Assembly (NCBI GenBank): GCA_016288815.1
Contig: JAEELF010000005.1
Coordinates: forward strand, 1 to 37,291
Direction of reading: 5' to 3'
DNA: 37,291 nucleotides
DNA from: Ruminococcus sp.
GTDB taxonomy: Bacteria; Bacillota; Clostridia; Oscillospirales; Ruminococcaceae
The notes beneath the pieces are model-generated. The model ran no database searches and had not been told where the DNA came from. It saw only the letters and a list, made by a program, of their open reading frames with translations. A program made the position numbers and the translations under genes. Of the stretch, positions 30,134 to 37,291 are shown piece after piece. Numbering within the stretch: the stretch's first letter is position 1; every line of letters starts with the position of its first letter.

Positions 30134-30932
30134 ATGCATTGTCAGCTGCGAACCACTCCGCGATGGAGAGCGTTCCGTTATCGACCGCGTAGGCGTTGTA
30201 CGCGAGTATCAGCGAGGCGTCAGCGGAATCGACCAGACCGTCGCCGTTGATGTCGGCGGCTTTTTTCTGTACGTCCGTGAACGTGCCCGAGTTGTCAGCC
30301 ACAGCAGCATTCTCGACGAGTATCGCGGAAGCGTCTGCGCCGTCGATGAGTCCGTCGCTGTTGACGTCGCCGAGGACGAAGTCAGAGATGTGGAAGGTCA
30401 CATGGTAATAGAAAGCGATGCCGCCGTCTACTTTCTCGGGCTCCTCCTTTTCTACCTCAACAGCCGCGCCGGGCTCGCTGCTCACTTCGACCAGAACAGC
30501 ATAGAGCACGCTGCCGTCCGGGGAATCGTTGATGTCGGGGAACTCAAATGTCTCCCTGTAGGTCCCGGACTCGACGCCGTCGTCGTTCTTAGCAGTCAGC
30601 GAAAGATGATAGTAGCGGTAGTCGTCAAGGGTATTTGTCCTTCCCTCGACCTCAAAGCCGTAGATCCTGCTGTCTGTGATGTCATAGCTGTAGTACGGCT
30701 CATTTGTGACCTCCGGGGAATCAAAGTCCACCTTGACGTTCAGCTCCGCGCCGGTGAGCAGGCGCACTGCGAAACCTCCGCCGACCTCGAGCTCGTTGAA
30801 TTCCTTATAGACCGGCTCGACCTTTACGGTTGAAGTCTCAACATCGGGAGCCTCCGCCGCATAGGTGCTGGCAGGTGCAGCTGCAAGACTCACCGCCGTG
30901 AGCAGCGCCGCTGTTATCTTCATGATCTTCAT
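30132..30932 (-). CDS. small dockerin protein, last gene of the surface operon
   Basis: The protein has 266 residues. A signal peptide (about 1-25, MKITAALLTAVSLAAA) leads to an unrecognised beta-rich region (about 28-185; FNELEVGGGFAVRLLTG, YYSYDITDSRIYGFEVEG, SLTAKNDDGVESGTYRETF). A C-terminal dockerin covers about 188-258, with two clean calcium loops: GDVNSDGLIDGADASAIL and ADINGDGLVDSADASLIL. No catalytic motif is seen. It follows the AlgJ-like gene by 15 bases and is the final gene of the five-gene operon, so it may link that system to a cohesin at the cell surface. The dockerin differs from all others in the window. Confidence 0.82.
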   Translation of the reverse strand: MKIMKITAALLTAVSLAAAPASTYAAEAPDVETSTVKVEPVYKEFNELEVGGGFAVRLLTGAELNVKVDFDSPEVTNEPYYSYDITDSRIYGFEVEGRTNTLDDYRYYHLSLTAKNDDGVESGTYRETFEFPDINDSPDGSVLYAVLVEVSSEPGAAVEVEKEEPEKVDGGIAFYYHVTFHISDFVLGDVNSDGLIDGADASAILVENAAVADNSGTFTDVQKKAADINGDGLVDSADASLILAYNAYAVDNGTLSIAEWFAADNA

Positions 30933-30947
30933 TCAAATCACAACCTT

Positions 30948-32339
30948 TTACTTATTTGCCGCCGCGCGTCCGTCCGGACTGACCGCGGTTATCGTTATGT
31001 CGTCTGTGCTGATATCCTCGTCTGCGGAGATATACAGCGAAAATCCGTTGTCCGAGGTCTCGCCCTCGCGACCGAGCAGCTTATCCTCGAAGCAGCTGAA
31101 CGCCTCGTATGTGGTGCCGCCGGCGGTGACGTATATCACCGAAGGGCTGCCGTTCACCCACTGCTCCGGTATCTCGCCGTAGATGTGGGTGTACATTCCC
31201 GCCTGCTCTGCCTTTATGAGCGGGGCTGCGGTCTGCACCTGAACGTCCGCTGAGCTGATGTCAGCCTCCGGTGCGGGCATTACAGGGGCGTATTTCTGCA
31301 AGTTGGGGATATTCCTCTCCACTATCTCGAGTATCACGGTGTCCGCCGCGCCGGTGGCTATGCTGCCGGTCTGGTATGGGACGTTCCGCGTGAACTCGCA
31401 CGAGGAGAAGCATTCCGCGATGAACGGTATTATCGCCTCGCCGTATGAGTCGCGGTACATCAGCAGCGAGCCGCTCTTCCCCTCGCAGGACGTGCGTATC
31501 GTGACGTCGTCGAAGCTGCGGAAGTGCCCCATATAGGTGTACTGCGGGACGTAGTCGCTGTAGACCTGCATATCGTCAGCCTTTGCGGACGGGTAGATCA
31601 TCGCGGCGAGGTCGCCCTGACGGTCGTTCCGGGTAGTCCAGTTACCTGCGGGGCAGGTCTCGTGCCCGAGCGCTCCCATGAGGGACAGATGCCCGACGTA
31701 GGCGCCGAGGTTGTTCCAGTGAGTGTCCTCCTTGTGGTAGAGGGGGATATTCGAGTCAGCCGCGAGGAGCGCCGTTTTCAGGTCGCAGAACCATTCCGCG
31801 TCAGCGAGGCTCTCCGCCAGAAGCTCGTAGTTGCCCTTGTCGGCGGACTCGACGTAGTTGAACGGCATATGCTCCGGGTAGAGCGAGTTCTTGTTCGGGG
31901 CGACGGTGAAGATGAAGTCCGCGCCGCACGCCTCGCAGTAGTCGCTGAGGAGCTGTAGATTATGCCGGATATTGCTCACTCCCCTGCCGGAGAGCGTGTT
32001 GATGTTGAGGAAATCGTCTGTGGTCTCGCCGTAGTAGAGCCAGCCGTCTGTGCCGACAATGACGTCGCTGTTGGGCGATGTGCCGAACACTGTGGCTTTC
32101 AGTTCCCCGTCAGCAGTGACGAGCTTTGACCTCCACGCGAAGTGCTCCGAGAACCAGCTGTCGAACTCGTCGAAGTAGTCGAAATTGAGCTTACCGTCCG
32201 TTACCGGCTTCGGGAGCTGCGCGAGCTCGCGCTTTTCCTTGTTGTCGTCAGCTTTGACGAATGGAGTCAGCGCCGCAGGAAGTGCACAGACTGCCACGAA
32301 TACCGCGCAGTAAGCACAGTAAAGAATGTTCTTTTTCAT
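30948..32339 (-). CDS. AlgJ/AlgX-like SGNH O-acetyltransferase (DHHW type)
   Basis: The protein has 463 residues. One N-terminal hydrophobic segment (about 5-27) acts as signal or anchor; the rest should lie outside the membrane. FDSWFSEHFAWRSKLV and GTDGWLYYGETTDDFLN are typical of the AlgJ/AlgX and DHHW group. The presumed triad is visible: Asp205 and His207 in EDTHWNN and Ser298 in YRDSYGEA. A C-terminal domain of about 90 residues follows and is probably a beta-sandwich. In alginate-type systems such proteins take acetyl groups delivered by an MBOAT partner and pass them to a polysaccharide. The MBOAT gene is 11 bases upstream, which supports this. TAGGAGGT precedes the ATG; the acceptor glycan is unknown. 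Confidence 0.87.
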   Translation of the reverse strand: MKKNILYCAYCAVFVAVCALPAALTPFVKADDNKEKRELAQLPKPVTDGKLNFDYFDEFDSWFSEHFAWRSKLVTADGELKATVFGTSPNSDVIVGTDGWLYYGETTDDFLNINTLSGRGVSNIRHNLQLLSDYCEACGADFIFTVAPNKNSLYPEHMPFNYVESADKGNYELLAESLADAEWFCDLKTALLAADSNIPLYHKEDTHWNNLGAYVGHLSLMGALGHETCPAGNWTTRNDRQGDLAAMIYPSAKADDMQVYSDYVPQYTYMGHFRSFDDVTIRTSCEGKSGSLLMYRDSYGEAIIPFIAECFSSCEFTRNVPYQTGSIATGAADTVILEIVERNIPNLQKYAPVMPAPEADISSADVQVQTAAPLIKAEQAGMYTHIYGEIPEQWVNGSPSVIYVTAGGTTYEAFSCFEDKLLGREGETSDNGFSLYISADEDISTDDITITAVSPDGRAAANK

Positions 32340-32350
32340 GCCCGCACCTC

Positions 32351-33754
32351 CTAAAACCTGAAATAGATGAACGGGTTATAGCTCGCGGACGAAAGCGTGA
32401 GTATGCAAACCGCGAGCAGCACGAGCGATACCGCGTAGGTGCAGACCTCGCCGGCTGCCGCGCCTTTCCCGGCGCTGAGTTTCTTCCCTGCCGCCTTTAC
32501 AACAGGCGTGGAGAAGACTATCGCGAGCACGAACATTATGAGATACATCGGGGTGAGCTGGCTGAGCAGCATGGAGGTCTGTGCGCTGCTGCCCGAGAAG
32601 CTGAACATCTTCCCGATGAACCGGCAAGCCGTGGGGAGGTCGTCCGCACGGAAGAATACGAATGCCAGCACTGTCACGAGCACTGCGTAGAAGTGACGAA
32701 ACGGCTTCAGCCATTTGGCGGGCTTGAGTATCCCGTAGGATTCAAGCATCATGAAGGCGCCGTTGAGGAGTCCCCAGACGATGAAGTTAAGGCTCGCGCC
32801 GTGCCACAAGCCCGTGCAGAAGAAAACTGCCAGCTTGTTGAATGCCGTGCGTACCTTTCCTTTGCGGTTGCCGCCGAGGGGTATGTACAGGTACTCCTTG
32901 AACCACGTTGACACGCTGATGTGCCAGCGGCGCCAGAATTCCTGCATGGACTGCGAGATGTAGGGGTAGTTGAAGTTCTCGCGGAACGTGAAGCCGAACA
33001 TCTTGCCGAGTCCGATAGCCATATCGCTGTAGCCGCTGAAATCGAAGAATATCTGGAATAAATACGACACCGCGCCCAGCCATGCAAGTCCCATGGAGAG
33101 ACCGTCAGTGCCGAAACCATAGACGTAGTCCGCGGCGAGCGCCATAGTGTTCGCGATAAGCAGCTTCTTGGAAAGTCCCACGATGAAGCGGCGTATGCCC
33201 TGTGCAGTCATTTCAGGGGTGGTGGTGCGGTGGTCGATCTGGTCTGCGAAATCGTAGTACTTGACGATAGGTCCTGCCACGAGCTGCGGGAAGAAGGTTA
33301 TGTACAGCGCCAGCTTATAGAGGCTGCGCTGTATGTACTTCGGGTCCTTGTAGGCGTCGATGACGTAGGACATCGCCTGGAAGGTGTAGAAGGAAATGCC
33401 TATAGGCAGCGCGATGCGCGGCACGCTTACCGTCACGAACGGGAGCCTGTTGAGCATATCAGCCGCAAAGCCCGCATACTTGAATATCCCGAGCATCGTG
33501 AGGTTCGCGATGACCGCGAGCGCCAGCACGGGCTTGCGCGCCTTGTTTTCCTTCTTCATCGCGAGACCGAAGCAGTAGTTCATCGCTATCGAGATGAGCA
33601 TGAGCACGACTGCCTTCGGTTCGCCATAGGTATAGAATGCTATGCTGAATATCAGCAGCAGCACGTTTTTTGCGGTAATGGCCGGTATCAGGCGGTAGAG
33701 CACGAACACCGACGTCATGAATATAAAGAGGAATACCGGACTGCTGAATACCAA
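32351..33754 (-). CDS. MBOAT acyltransferase (AlgI/DltB-like)
   Basis: This 467-residue polytopic membrane protein belongs to the MBOAT family. Landmarks are LPIGISFYTFQAMSYVID, FFPQLVAGPIVKY, FDFSGYSDMAIG, EFWRRWHISVSTWFKEYLYIP and the catalytic His318 in GLWHGAS. It should move an acyl group, most likely acetyl, across the membrane to the AlgJ-like partner encoded next. The start is TTG at 33754, with AAGGAGG 7 bases upstream; that ribosome site overlaps the stop codon of the preceding gene, and this gene's own stop overlaps the ribosome site of the next. Translation of the three genes is therefore probably coupled. Confidence 0.93.
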   Translation of the reverse strand: MVFSSPVFLFIFMTSVFVLYRLIPAITAKNVLLLIFSIAFYTYGEPKAVVLMLISIAMNYCFGLAMKKENKARKPVLALAVIANLTMLGIFKYAGFAADMLNRLPFVTVSVPRIALPIGISFYTFQAMSYVIDAYKDPKYIQRSLYKLALYITFFPQLVAGPIVKYYDFADQIDHRTTTPEMTAQGIRRFIVGLSKKLLIANTMALAADYVYGFGTDGLSMGLAWLGAVSYLFQIFFDFSGYSDMAIGLGKMFGFTFRENFNYPYISQSMQEFWRRWHISVSTWFKEYLYIPLGGNRKGKVRTAFNKLAVFFCTGLWHGASLNFIVWGLLNGAFMMLESYGILKPAKWLKPFRHFYAVLVTVLAFVFFRADDLPTACRFIGKMFSFSGSSAQTSMLLSQLTPMYLIMFVLAIVFSTPVVKAAGKKLSAGKGAAAGEVCTYAVSLVLLAVCILTLSSASYNPFIYFRF

Positions 33755-33766
33755 GACAGCTCCTCC

Positions 33767-34501
33767 TTATGCCGGATAGTAGAATTCGATCTGGGATACG
33801 GTGTCGCCGCTGTAGGAGAACGTGAGCTCTTTGTCACCGTCGGAGTAGAACGAGCCGTCGCCGCCGAACGCGGATACTACAGCGTCGCGGGAGCTTCCGA
33901 TCGTAACGCCGCCCGCGGAGTAGCCGCTGCCGGTGATGACGATAGAGCAGATAGCCTCAGAGCCGCCGTTGTTGAAGGACTGTACCTCCAGACCGCTGTA
34001 CTGATATACAGTGATGTCGCTGCCGCTGCTGGTGCAGGCGGCGCTTGTTCCCTTGTAGCTGGGAGTGCCGAGCGCGGATATAGCCGAGCTGCTCAGAAGG
34101 TCGCCGAAGCTGAAGCTGTAGCCGGACGCTACCGGCTGCTGTACGGGAGCCTCAGTGGGGGCTTCTGTGGGAGCCTCTGTCTCCGCCTCTGTGGGAGCTT
34201 CGGTCTGCTCCTCGTTATTGCCGTCGCTCTCGGTATTCTCCTCGGTCTTATCCTCGTCTGCCTCTGTGGACTCTTCCTCCTTTGCCTCTGTGGACTTCTC
34301 CTCGGTCTTCTCGGACTTCTCCTCAGCGGGCTTTGTCTCCTCGGACTGCTCCTCGCCGGAGGCTGCCTCGGTGGACTCCGCCTGACTGTTCACATTGAGT
34401 GTTACTGATGTGCCGCCCTTGTCCTCGTCGCTCCCGCACGAAACTGCGGCAGCTGCGAATACTGCTGCACAAGCCATGATAGCTGCGATCTTTCTTTTCA
34501 T
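33767..34501 (-). CDS. lipoprotein with an acidic linker
   Basis: The protein has 244 residues. A lipoprotein signal ends in AAAVSC with Cys22 as the lipidation site. Residues about 30-125 are an extremely acidic, Glu/Thr/Ser/Lys-rich linker ending in EAPTEAPTEAP repeats. Residues about 128-244 form a small folded domain (FGDLLSSSAISALGTPSYKG, GVTIGSSRDAVVSAFGGDG) with two motifs like those of SmpA/BamE or DUF4309 folds; this is a weak resemblance. It probably sits on the outer face of the membrane and reaches into the wall. The start at 34501 has GGAGG upstream; the ATG five codons earlier is part of that site. Confidence 0.8.
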   Translation of the reverse strand: MKRKIAAIMACAAVFAAAAVSCGSDEDKGGTSVTLNVNSQAESTEAASGEEQSEETKPAEEKSEKTEEKSTEAKEEESTEADEDKTEENTESDGNNEEQTEAPTEAETEAPTEAPTEAPVQQPVASGYSFSFGDLLSSSAISALGTPSYKGTSAACTSSGSDITVYQYSGLEVQSFNNGGSEAICSIVITGSGYSAGGVTIGSSRDAVVSAFGGDGSFYSDGDKELTFSYSGDTVSQIEFYYPA

Positions 34502-34528
34502 TTTATTATCCTCCATATCTTTCTTTTA

Positions 34529-36460
34529 TCAGAAATACTTTGCGTAAACGCACTTATACCATGTGTAGTTCTGGGACTTGAGGTAATCATCCGACACGCC
34601 GTAATAACCGTTGCAGGTGTCGTAGTTCACCCACTGTCCGTTGATGACTACCTGATTCCAGTAGTGGTCGCCGTCGCCGCGTCCTGTGCCGTAGATGATC
34701 CTCGTCTGGTAGCCTGCCTGCTGGAAGAGAAGATCAGTTATGGCTGCGAAGTAGTAGCAGACAACGTATCTGTTGTTGAGCGCATACTGTGCGAACGAAG
34801 ACCAGCCGAGCGACTCGATAGTCGCGAGGGACTTGGTGTCCTCGATGTATTTGTACTTGTTGTGGTCGCGGACGTAATTGAATATCTCAGCCACGCCCTT
34901 GCCTGTGGAGGCGAGGATGTTGTTCGCCTGCACCTGAACGGAAGTGAGAGCGACCTCATATCCTGCCACGCCGACATTGCGGCCGTCAACGGTCTTGTTC
35001 TTGTCCATTCTGCCGTCAGCGGCGAAGTGATAGTTCTTGCCGTCAACTGTCACCCAGCCGGTGGTCATAACGCCGCTCGCGTTGAAATAGTAGGTGCTGC
35101 CGTCCTCGATAGTCACTATGCCGAACTGCATAGTTCCGTCGGAAGCGAAGTAATAGGTCTTGCCGTCGATAGTCTGGAGCCCGGTCTGCATAACACCGTT
35201 GTCAGCGAAATAGTACTTCTTGCCGTCGATGAGGAGACGTCCGGTCATCATCTTGCCGTCGTCAGCGAAGTAGTATGTGCTGTCGCCGATGACCTGGAAG
35301 CCGGTCGCCATGACATAATTGTCATCGAAATAGTACTTGCTGCTGTCGATGAGGAGCCTGCCCTTGAGCAGCTTGCCCTCCTCGTTCGCGTAGTAAGTCG
35401 CATCGCCGTACTTCACGAAGCCGATACCCATGACGCCGTCCTCGCCGAAGATGTAGGCGACGTCGTCGATGACAGTAACGCCCTTTGCCTTGACGCCGCT
35501 GCTGTTGTAGTAGTACTTTTTGCCGTCAGCGGTCACCCAACCGGCAAGGAACTCACCGCTCTCGGGGTCTGAGCTGAACTGTGCGCCGTCAACGGTAAAC
35601 TCGCCCTTCTGGAGTCCGCTCTCGGCGGATATATAATATGTATGCTCCGCGCCCTCGGAGTCCTTCAGCGTGACGAATCCGACCTGAGCCTCGCCTGTCT
35701 CGGGGTCGTAGTAGTAGGTGCCGCTCTCGAGGTCAGCCCAGCCGGTCAGCTGCTTGAAATCGTCGGCAAATTTATAGTGAAGGTCTCCGATGAGCGTCTC
35801 GCCCTTTGCGAGGGAACCGTCTTCACCAGCGTAGTAGAAGCTGTCTCCATATTTAAAGAAGCCCGTCTCGGTGCTGAGCGCGCCTTTTTCATCAAAGAAA
35901 TAGCCCTTTTCCTCGTCGGAGTGGATCCAAACAATGCCAGACTTCTTGCCGGAGTCCATCGCAATGAAGTATTTCCTCCCGCAGTACTCGATCCAGCCGT
36001 AAACGGGCTTGCCAGTCGCGGGGTCGAAGTAAAGTCTCCTTCCGCCGACTGTGCGCCAGCCGGTCTTGAGGACGCCGTTCGCCGAGAAAAGGTAGGTGTC
36101 GCCGTCGATAGTATGCTCGCCGGTGAGGTAAGCGCCGTCCTCGCCATAGAAGAAGCGACCGGAATCGTCCTTGATCCAGCCGTCAGCGACCGTAGTCACG
36201 GCAGGCTGGGTCGTTGTGACAGTTGAAGATACAGCCGTGGTCGTAGTAGTCTGCGTGGAAGACAAAGAGGAAGTCTTTGCGGCAGATGTGGTCGTTGCAG
36301 CCGAAGAAGTCGTAGTGGTCGTAGACGCAGCGGGGGCTGTCGTCGTAACAGTAGTTGTTGTCTCCGCCGGTTCAGCGGCGGCATTCGCTGCCTTAGGCGC
36401 GGCAGCAAGAAGAGCGAGCGCAGCAGCAGTGCCGGCTGCTATGCCAAATATTTTTTTCAT
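34529..36460 (-). CDS. cell wall-binding repeat protein with a transglutaminase-like domain
   Basis: The protein has 643 residues. A signal peptide (about 1-26) is followed by a Thr-rich linker (about 30-90). About nineteen choline-binding-like repeats (CW_binding type; GWxxxxGxxYYFxxxG) run from about 92 to 490, with degenerate copies first and clean ones later (GRLLIDGKKYYFADNGVMQTG). The C-terminal domain (about 510-643) resembles a transglutaminase-type cysteine peptidase with a plausible triad: Cys568 in YVVCYYF, His599 in DHYWN and Asp614 in VNYDTC. It could cross-link or cleave surface proteins. The start at 36460 has AAAGGAG upstream. It is the first gene of the five-gene operon. Confidence 0.88.
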   Translation of the reverse strand: MKKIFGIAAGTAAALALLAAAPKAANAAAEPAETTTTVTTTAPAASTTTTTSSAATTTSAAKTSSLSSTQTTTTTAVSSTVTTTQPAVTTVADGWIKDDSGRFFYGEDGAYLTGEHTIDGDTYLFSANGVLKTGWRTVGGRRLYFDPATGKPVYGWIEYCGRKYFIAMDSGKKSGIVWIHSDEEKGYFFDEKGALSTETGFFKYGDSFYYAGEDGSLAKGETLIGDLHYKFADDFKQLTGWADLESGTYYYDPETGEAQVGFVTLKDSEGAEHTYYISAESGLQKGEFTVDGAQFSSDPESGEFLAGWVTADGKKYYYNSSGVKAKGVTVIDDVAYIFGEDGVMGIGFVKYGDATYYANEEGKLLKGRLLIDSSKYYFDDNYVMATGFQVIGDSTYYFADDGKMMTGRLLIDGKKYYFADNGVMQTGLQTIDGKTYYFASDGTMQFGIVTIEDGSTYYFNASGVMTTGWVTVDGKNYHFAADGRMDKNKTVDGRNVGVAGYEVALTSVQVQANNILASTGKGVAEIFNYVRDHNKYKYIEDTKSLATIESLGWSSFAQYALNNRYVVCYYFAAITDLLFQQAGYQTRIIYGTGRGDGDHYWNQVVINGQWVNYDTCNGYYGVSDDYLKSQNYTWYKCVYAKYF

Positions 36461-36546
36461 AGTTCTCTCCTTTATCCGCACTGCGGACTGCCGCACTCCC
36501 GGCAGCGGCGCTCCGTTTTTGCCCATAACATAGGCATCCAAACTAT

Positions 36547-36575
36547 ATTATAGCAGAGTTTTAGCGCAAATGCAA
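36547..36575 (-). promoter_or_regulatory. promoter of the five-gene surface operon
   Basis: The minus strand reads TTGCAT, 17 bases, TATAAT. The -10 ends about 86 bases before the start at 36460. No other promoter is evident in the short gaps of the operon. Confidence 0.8.
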
Positions 36576-36688
36576 CCGTTTTGCGGATTTTTTGCATTTA
36601 TTTTGGCTATCTAATGTTAAATCCCGGTCGATCATCAAAAAAGGCGCCGGCTGGTCGCGGGCGTCGTCTGGTGGGATTTTCTCAGACA

Positions 36689-36717
36689 AAACAAAAACGC
36701 CTGCTATTGCAGACGTT
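36689..36717 (-). terminator. terminator after tRNA-Asn
   Basis: On the minus strand AACGTCTGC pairs with GCAGGCGTT (9 bp, one G-U) around AATA, followed by TTTGTTTTG. It lies 4 bases beyond the tRNA 3' end. Confidence 0.85.
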
Positions 36718-36721
36718 CTCA

Positions 36722-36797
36722 TGGCTCCCCCTGCCCGGCTCGAACGGGCGACAACTCGGTTAACAGCCGAGTGCTCTACCGACTGAGCTAAGGAGGA
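36722..36797 (-). tRNA. tRNA-Asn (GTT)
   Basis: This 76-base cloverleaf includes an encoded CCA. The acceptor stem TCCTCCT pairs with AGGGGGA, the D arm is GCTCAGTCGGTAGAGC, the anticodon stem CTCGG/CCGAG encloses CTGTTAA (anticodon GTT), and the T arm has GTTCGAG. Confidence 0.95.
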
Positions 36798-36805
36798 ATA
36801 TAAAA

Positions 36806-36921
36806 GCCGGCGCTGATCTAATTTCCCGGGCCGTCGCCAGCCAAGTATCTTCAACGCGAATGAGCTTAACTTCCGTGTTCGGAAAGGGAACGGGTGTGAC
36901 CTCATTGCCATAAGCACCGAC
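36806..36921 (-). rRNA. 5S ribosomal RNA
   Basis: It is about 116 bases long. It contains the universal CCGAACACGGAAGTTAAGCTC core, and its ends pair as GTCGGTGCT with AGCGCCGGC. It lies between tRNA-Glu and tRNA-Asn on the same strand. Confidence 0.95.
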
Positions 36922-36926
36922 TATAT

Positions 36927-37001
36927 TGGTGACCCGTACCAGAATCGAACTGGTGTTACCGGCGTGAGAGGCCGGTGTCTTAACCGCTTGACCAACGGGC
37001 C
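36927..37001 (-). tRNA. tRNA-Glu (CTC)
   Basis: This 75-base cloverleaf includes an encoded CCA. The acceptor GGCCCGT pairs with ACGGGTC, and the anticodon loop CTCTCAC gives anticodon CTC. Its body matches the usual bacterial tRNA-Glu sequence. Confidence 0.94.
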
Positions 37002-37005
37002 GTAT

Positions 37006-37081
37006 TGGTGCACCATCGGGGACTCGAACCCAGGACCCACTGATTAAGAGTCAGTTGCTCTACCAACTGAGCTAATGGTGC
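37006..37081 (-). tRNA. tRNA-Lys (CTT)
   Basis: This 76-base cloverleaf includes an encoded CCA. The acceptor GCACCAT pairs with ATGGTGC, and the anticodon loop CTCTTAA gives anticodon CTT. It is the first gene after the internal promoter. Confidence 0.95.
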
Positions 37082-37099
37082 ATTTGAACTTGCTTAACT

Positions 37100-37128
37100 A
37101 TTATATCATATCTTGCGACGTTTGTCAA
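37100..37128 (-). promoter_or_regulatory. consensus promoter for the tRNA-Lys, tRNA-Glu, 5S, tRNA-Asn unit
   Basis: The minus strand reads TTGACA, 17 bases, TATAAT. The expected transcription start is about 12 bases before tRNA-Lys. It lies between the 3' end of 23S and the tRNAs. Confidence 0.85.
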
Positions 37129-37212
37129 GCACTTTTTTCGATTTTATGAAGATTTGAAACGAATAAAGCGTAATGCGAATGAAGGAGAACAATCTGTGTG
37201 CAAGAAGAAAAG

Positions 37213-37291
37213 GAAAAGCCCTCGACCGATTAGTACTCGCAGGCTGAACGTGTCACCACGCTTACACCTTGAGCCTATCAAACTCATAGTC
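37213..37291 (-). rRNA. 23S ribosomal RNA, 3' end (cut by window edge)
   Basis: The minus strand contains GGTGTAAGCGTGGTGACAC and GAGTACTAATCGGTCGAGG, the conserved last 80 or so bases of bacterial 23S rRNA. The exact 3' end is estimated; the remainder of the gene lies beyond the window. Confidence 0.9.

Noticed and set aside
36640-36690. GTCTG/CAGAC hairpin and its resemblance to a stretch near 27086
   Set aside because: The match is short and partial, and the hairpin has a long loop. It is too weak to call a repeat family from this window.
36561-36917. 118-codon minus-strand frame
   Set aside because: It overlaps tRNA-Asn and 5S rRNA, so it cannot be a gene.

Overview
The window looks like chromosome of a cellulosome-producing, fibre-degrading Ruminococcus, closest in style to R. 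flavefaciens or R. champanellensis. The evidence is six dockerin-bearing secreted proteins, Thr-rich linkers, a CBM22-GH10-CBM22-dockerin-GH43-CBM6 xylanase, a GH9 enzyme with a dockerin of the R. flavefaciens cellulase type, and Gram-positive features (AGGAGG ribosome sites, a lipobox lipoprotein, choline-binding-like wall repeats). The species is inferred, and no scaffoldin or cohesin is present here.

Layout. 1-3697 (minus): the 5' end of galE, preceded in transcription order by rmlA-rmlB-rmlD-rmlC for dTDP-L-rhamnose, with a clear promoter before rmlA. 3829-6063: a secreted protein with a dockerin between a DUF4434-like barrel and a beta-helix. 6239-7472: a divergent pair, an XRE regulator fused to a desulfoferrodoxin-like module and a small protein resembling EF-Tu domain 2. 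7652-11043: a two-gene c-di-GMP unit (GGDEF, then HD-GYP). 11041-11319: a gap-free 132-nt inverted duplication between convergent genes. 11317-12705: a double-HTH regulator with its own operator. 12873-14082: a cysteine synthase-like enzyme with a TSCPD protein.

14170-30086 is the plant cell wall section: an arabinanase-type GH43 with two beta-trefoils and a dockerin, a GH9-dockerin-GH16 cellulase/lichenase, an AraC regulator, an intracellular GH5, the six-module GH10/GH43 xylanase, and a PL1 pectate lyase. Each has its own promoter or shares a divergent control region. Together they address cellulose or mixed-linkage glucan, arabinoxylan, arabinan and pectin. The dockerins fall into about four sequence types, so the proteins probably dock on different cohesins.

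36460-30132 (minus) is a tight five-gene operon: a wall-binding transglutaminase-like protein, a lipoprotein, an MBOAT acyltransferase, an AlgJ/AlgX-like SGNH protein and a small dockerin protein. It looks like an extracytoplasmic O-acetylation system joined to a cell-surface and cellulosome component, and is the best candidate for an undescribed system. The window ends in an rRNA region on the minus strand: the 3' end of 23S, then tRNA-Lys, tRNA-Glu, 5S and tRNA-Asn, the last four behind a consensus promoter of their own.

Calls rest on reading motifs by eye. Domain boundaries are approximate and no database search was run.
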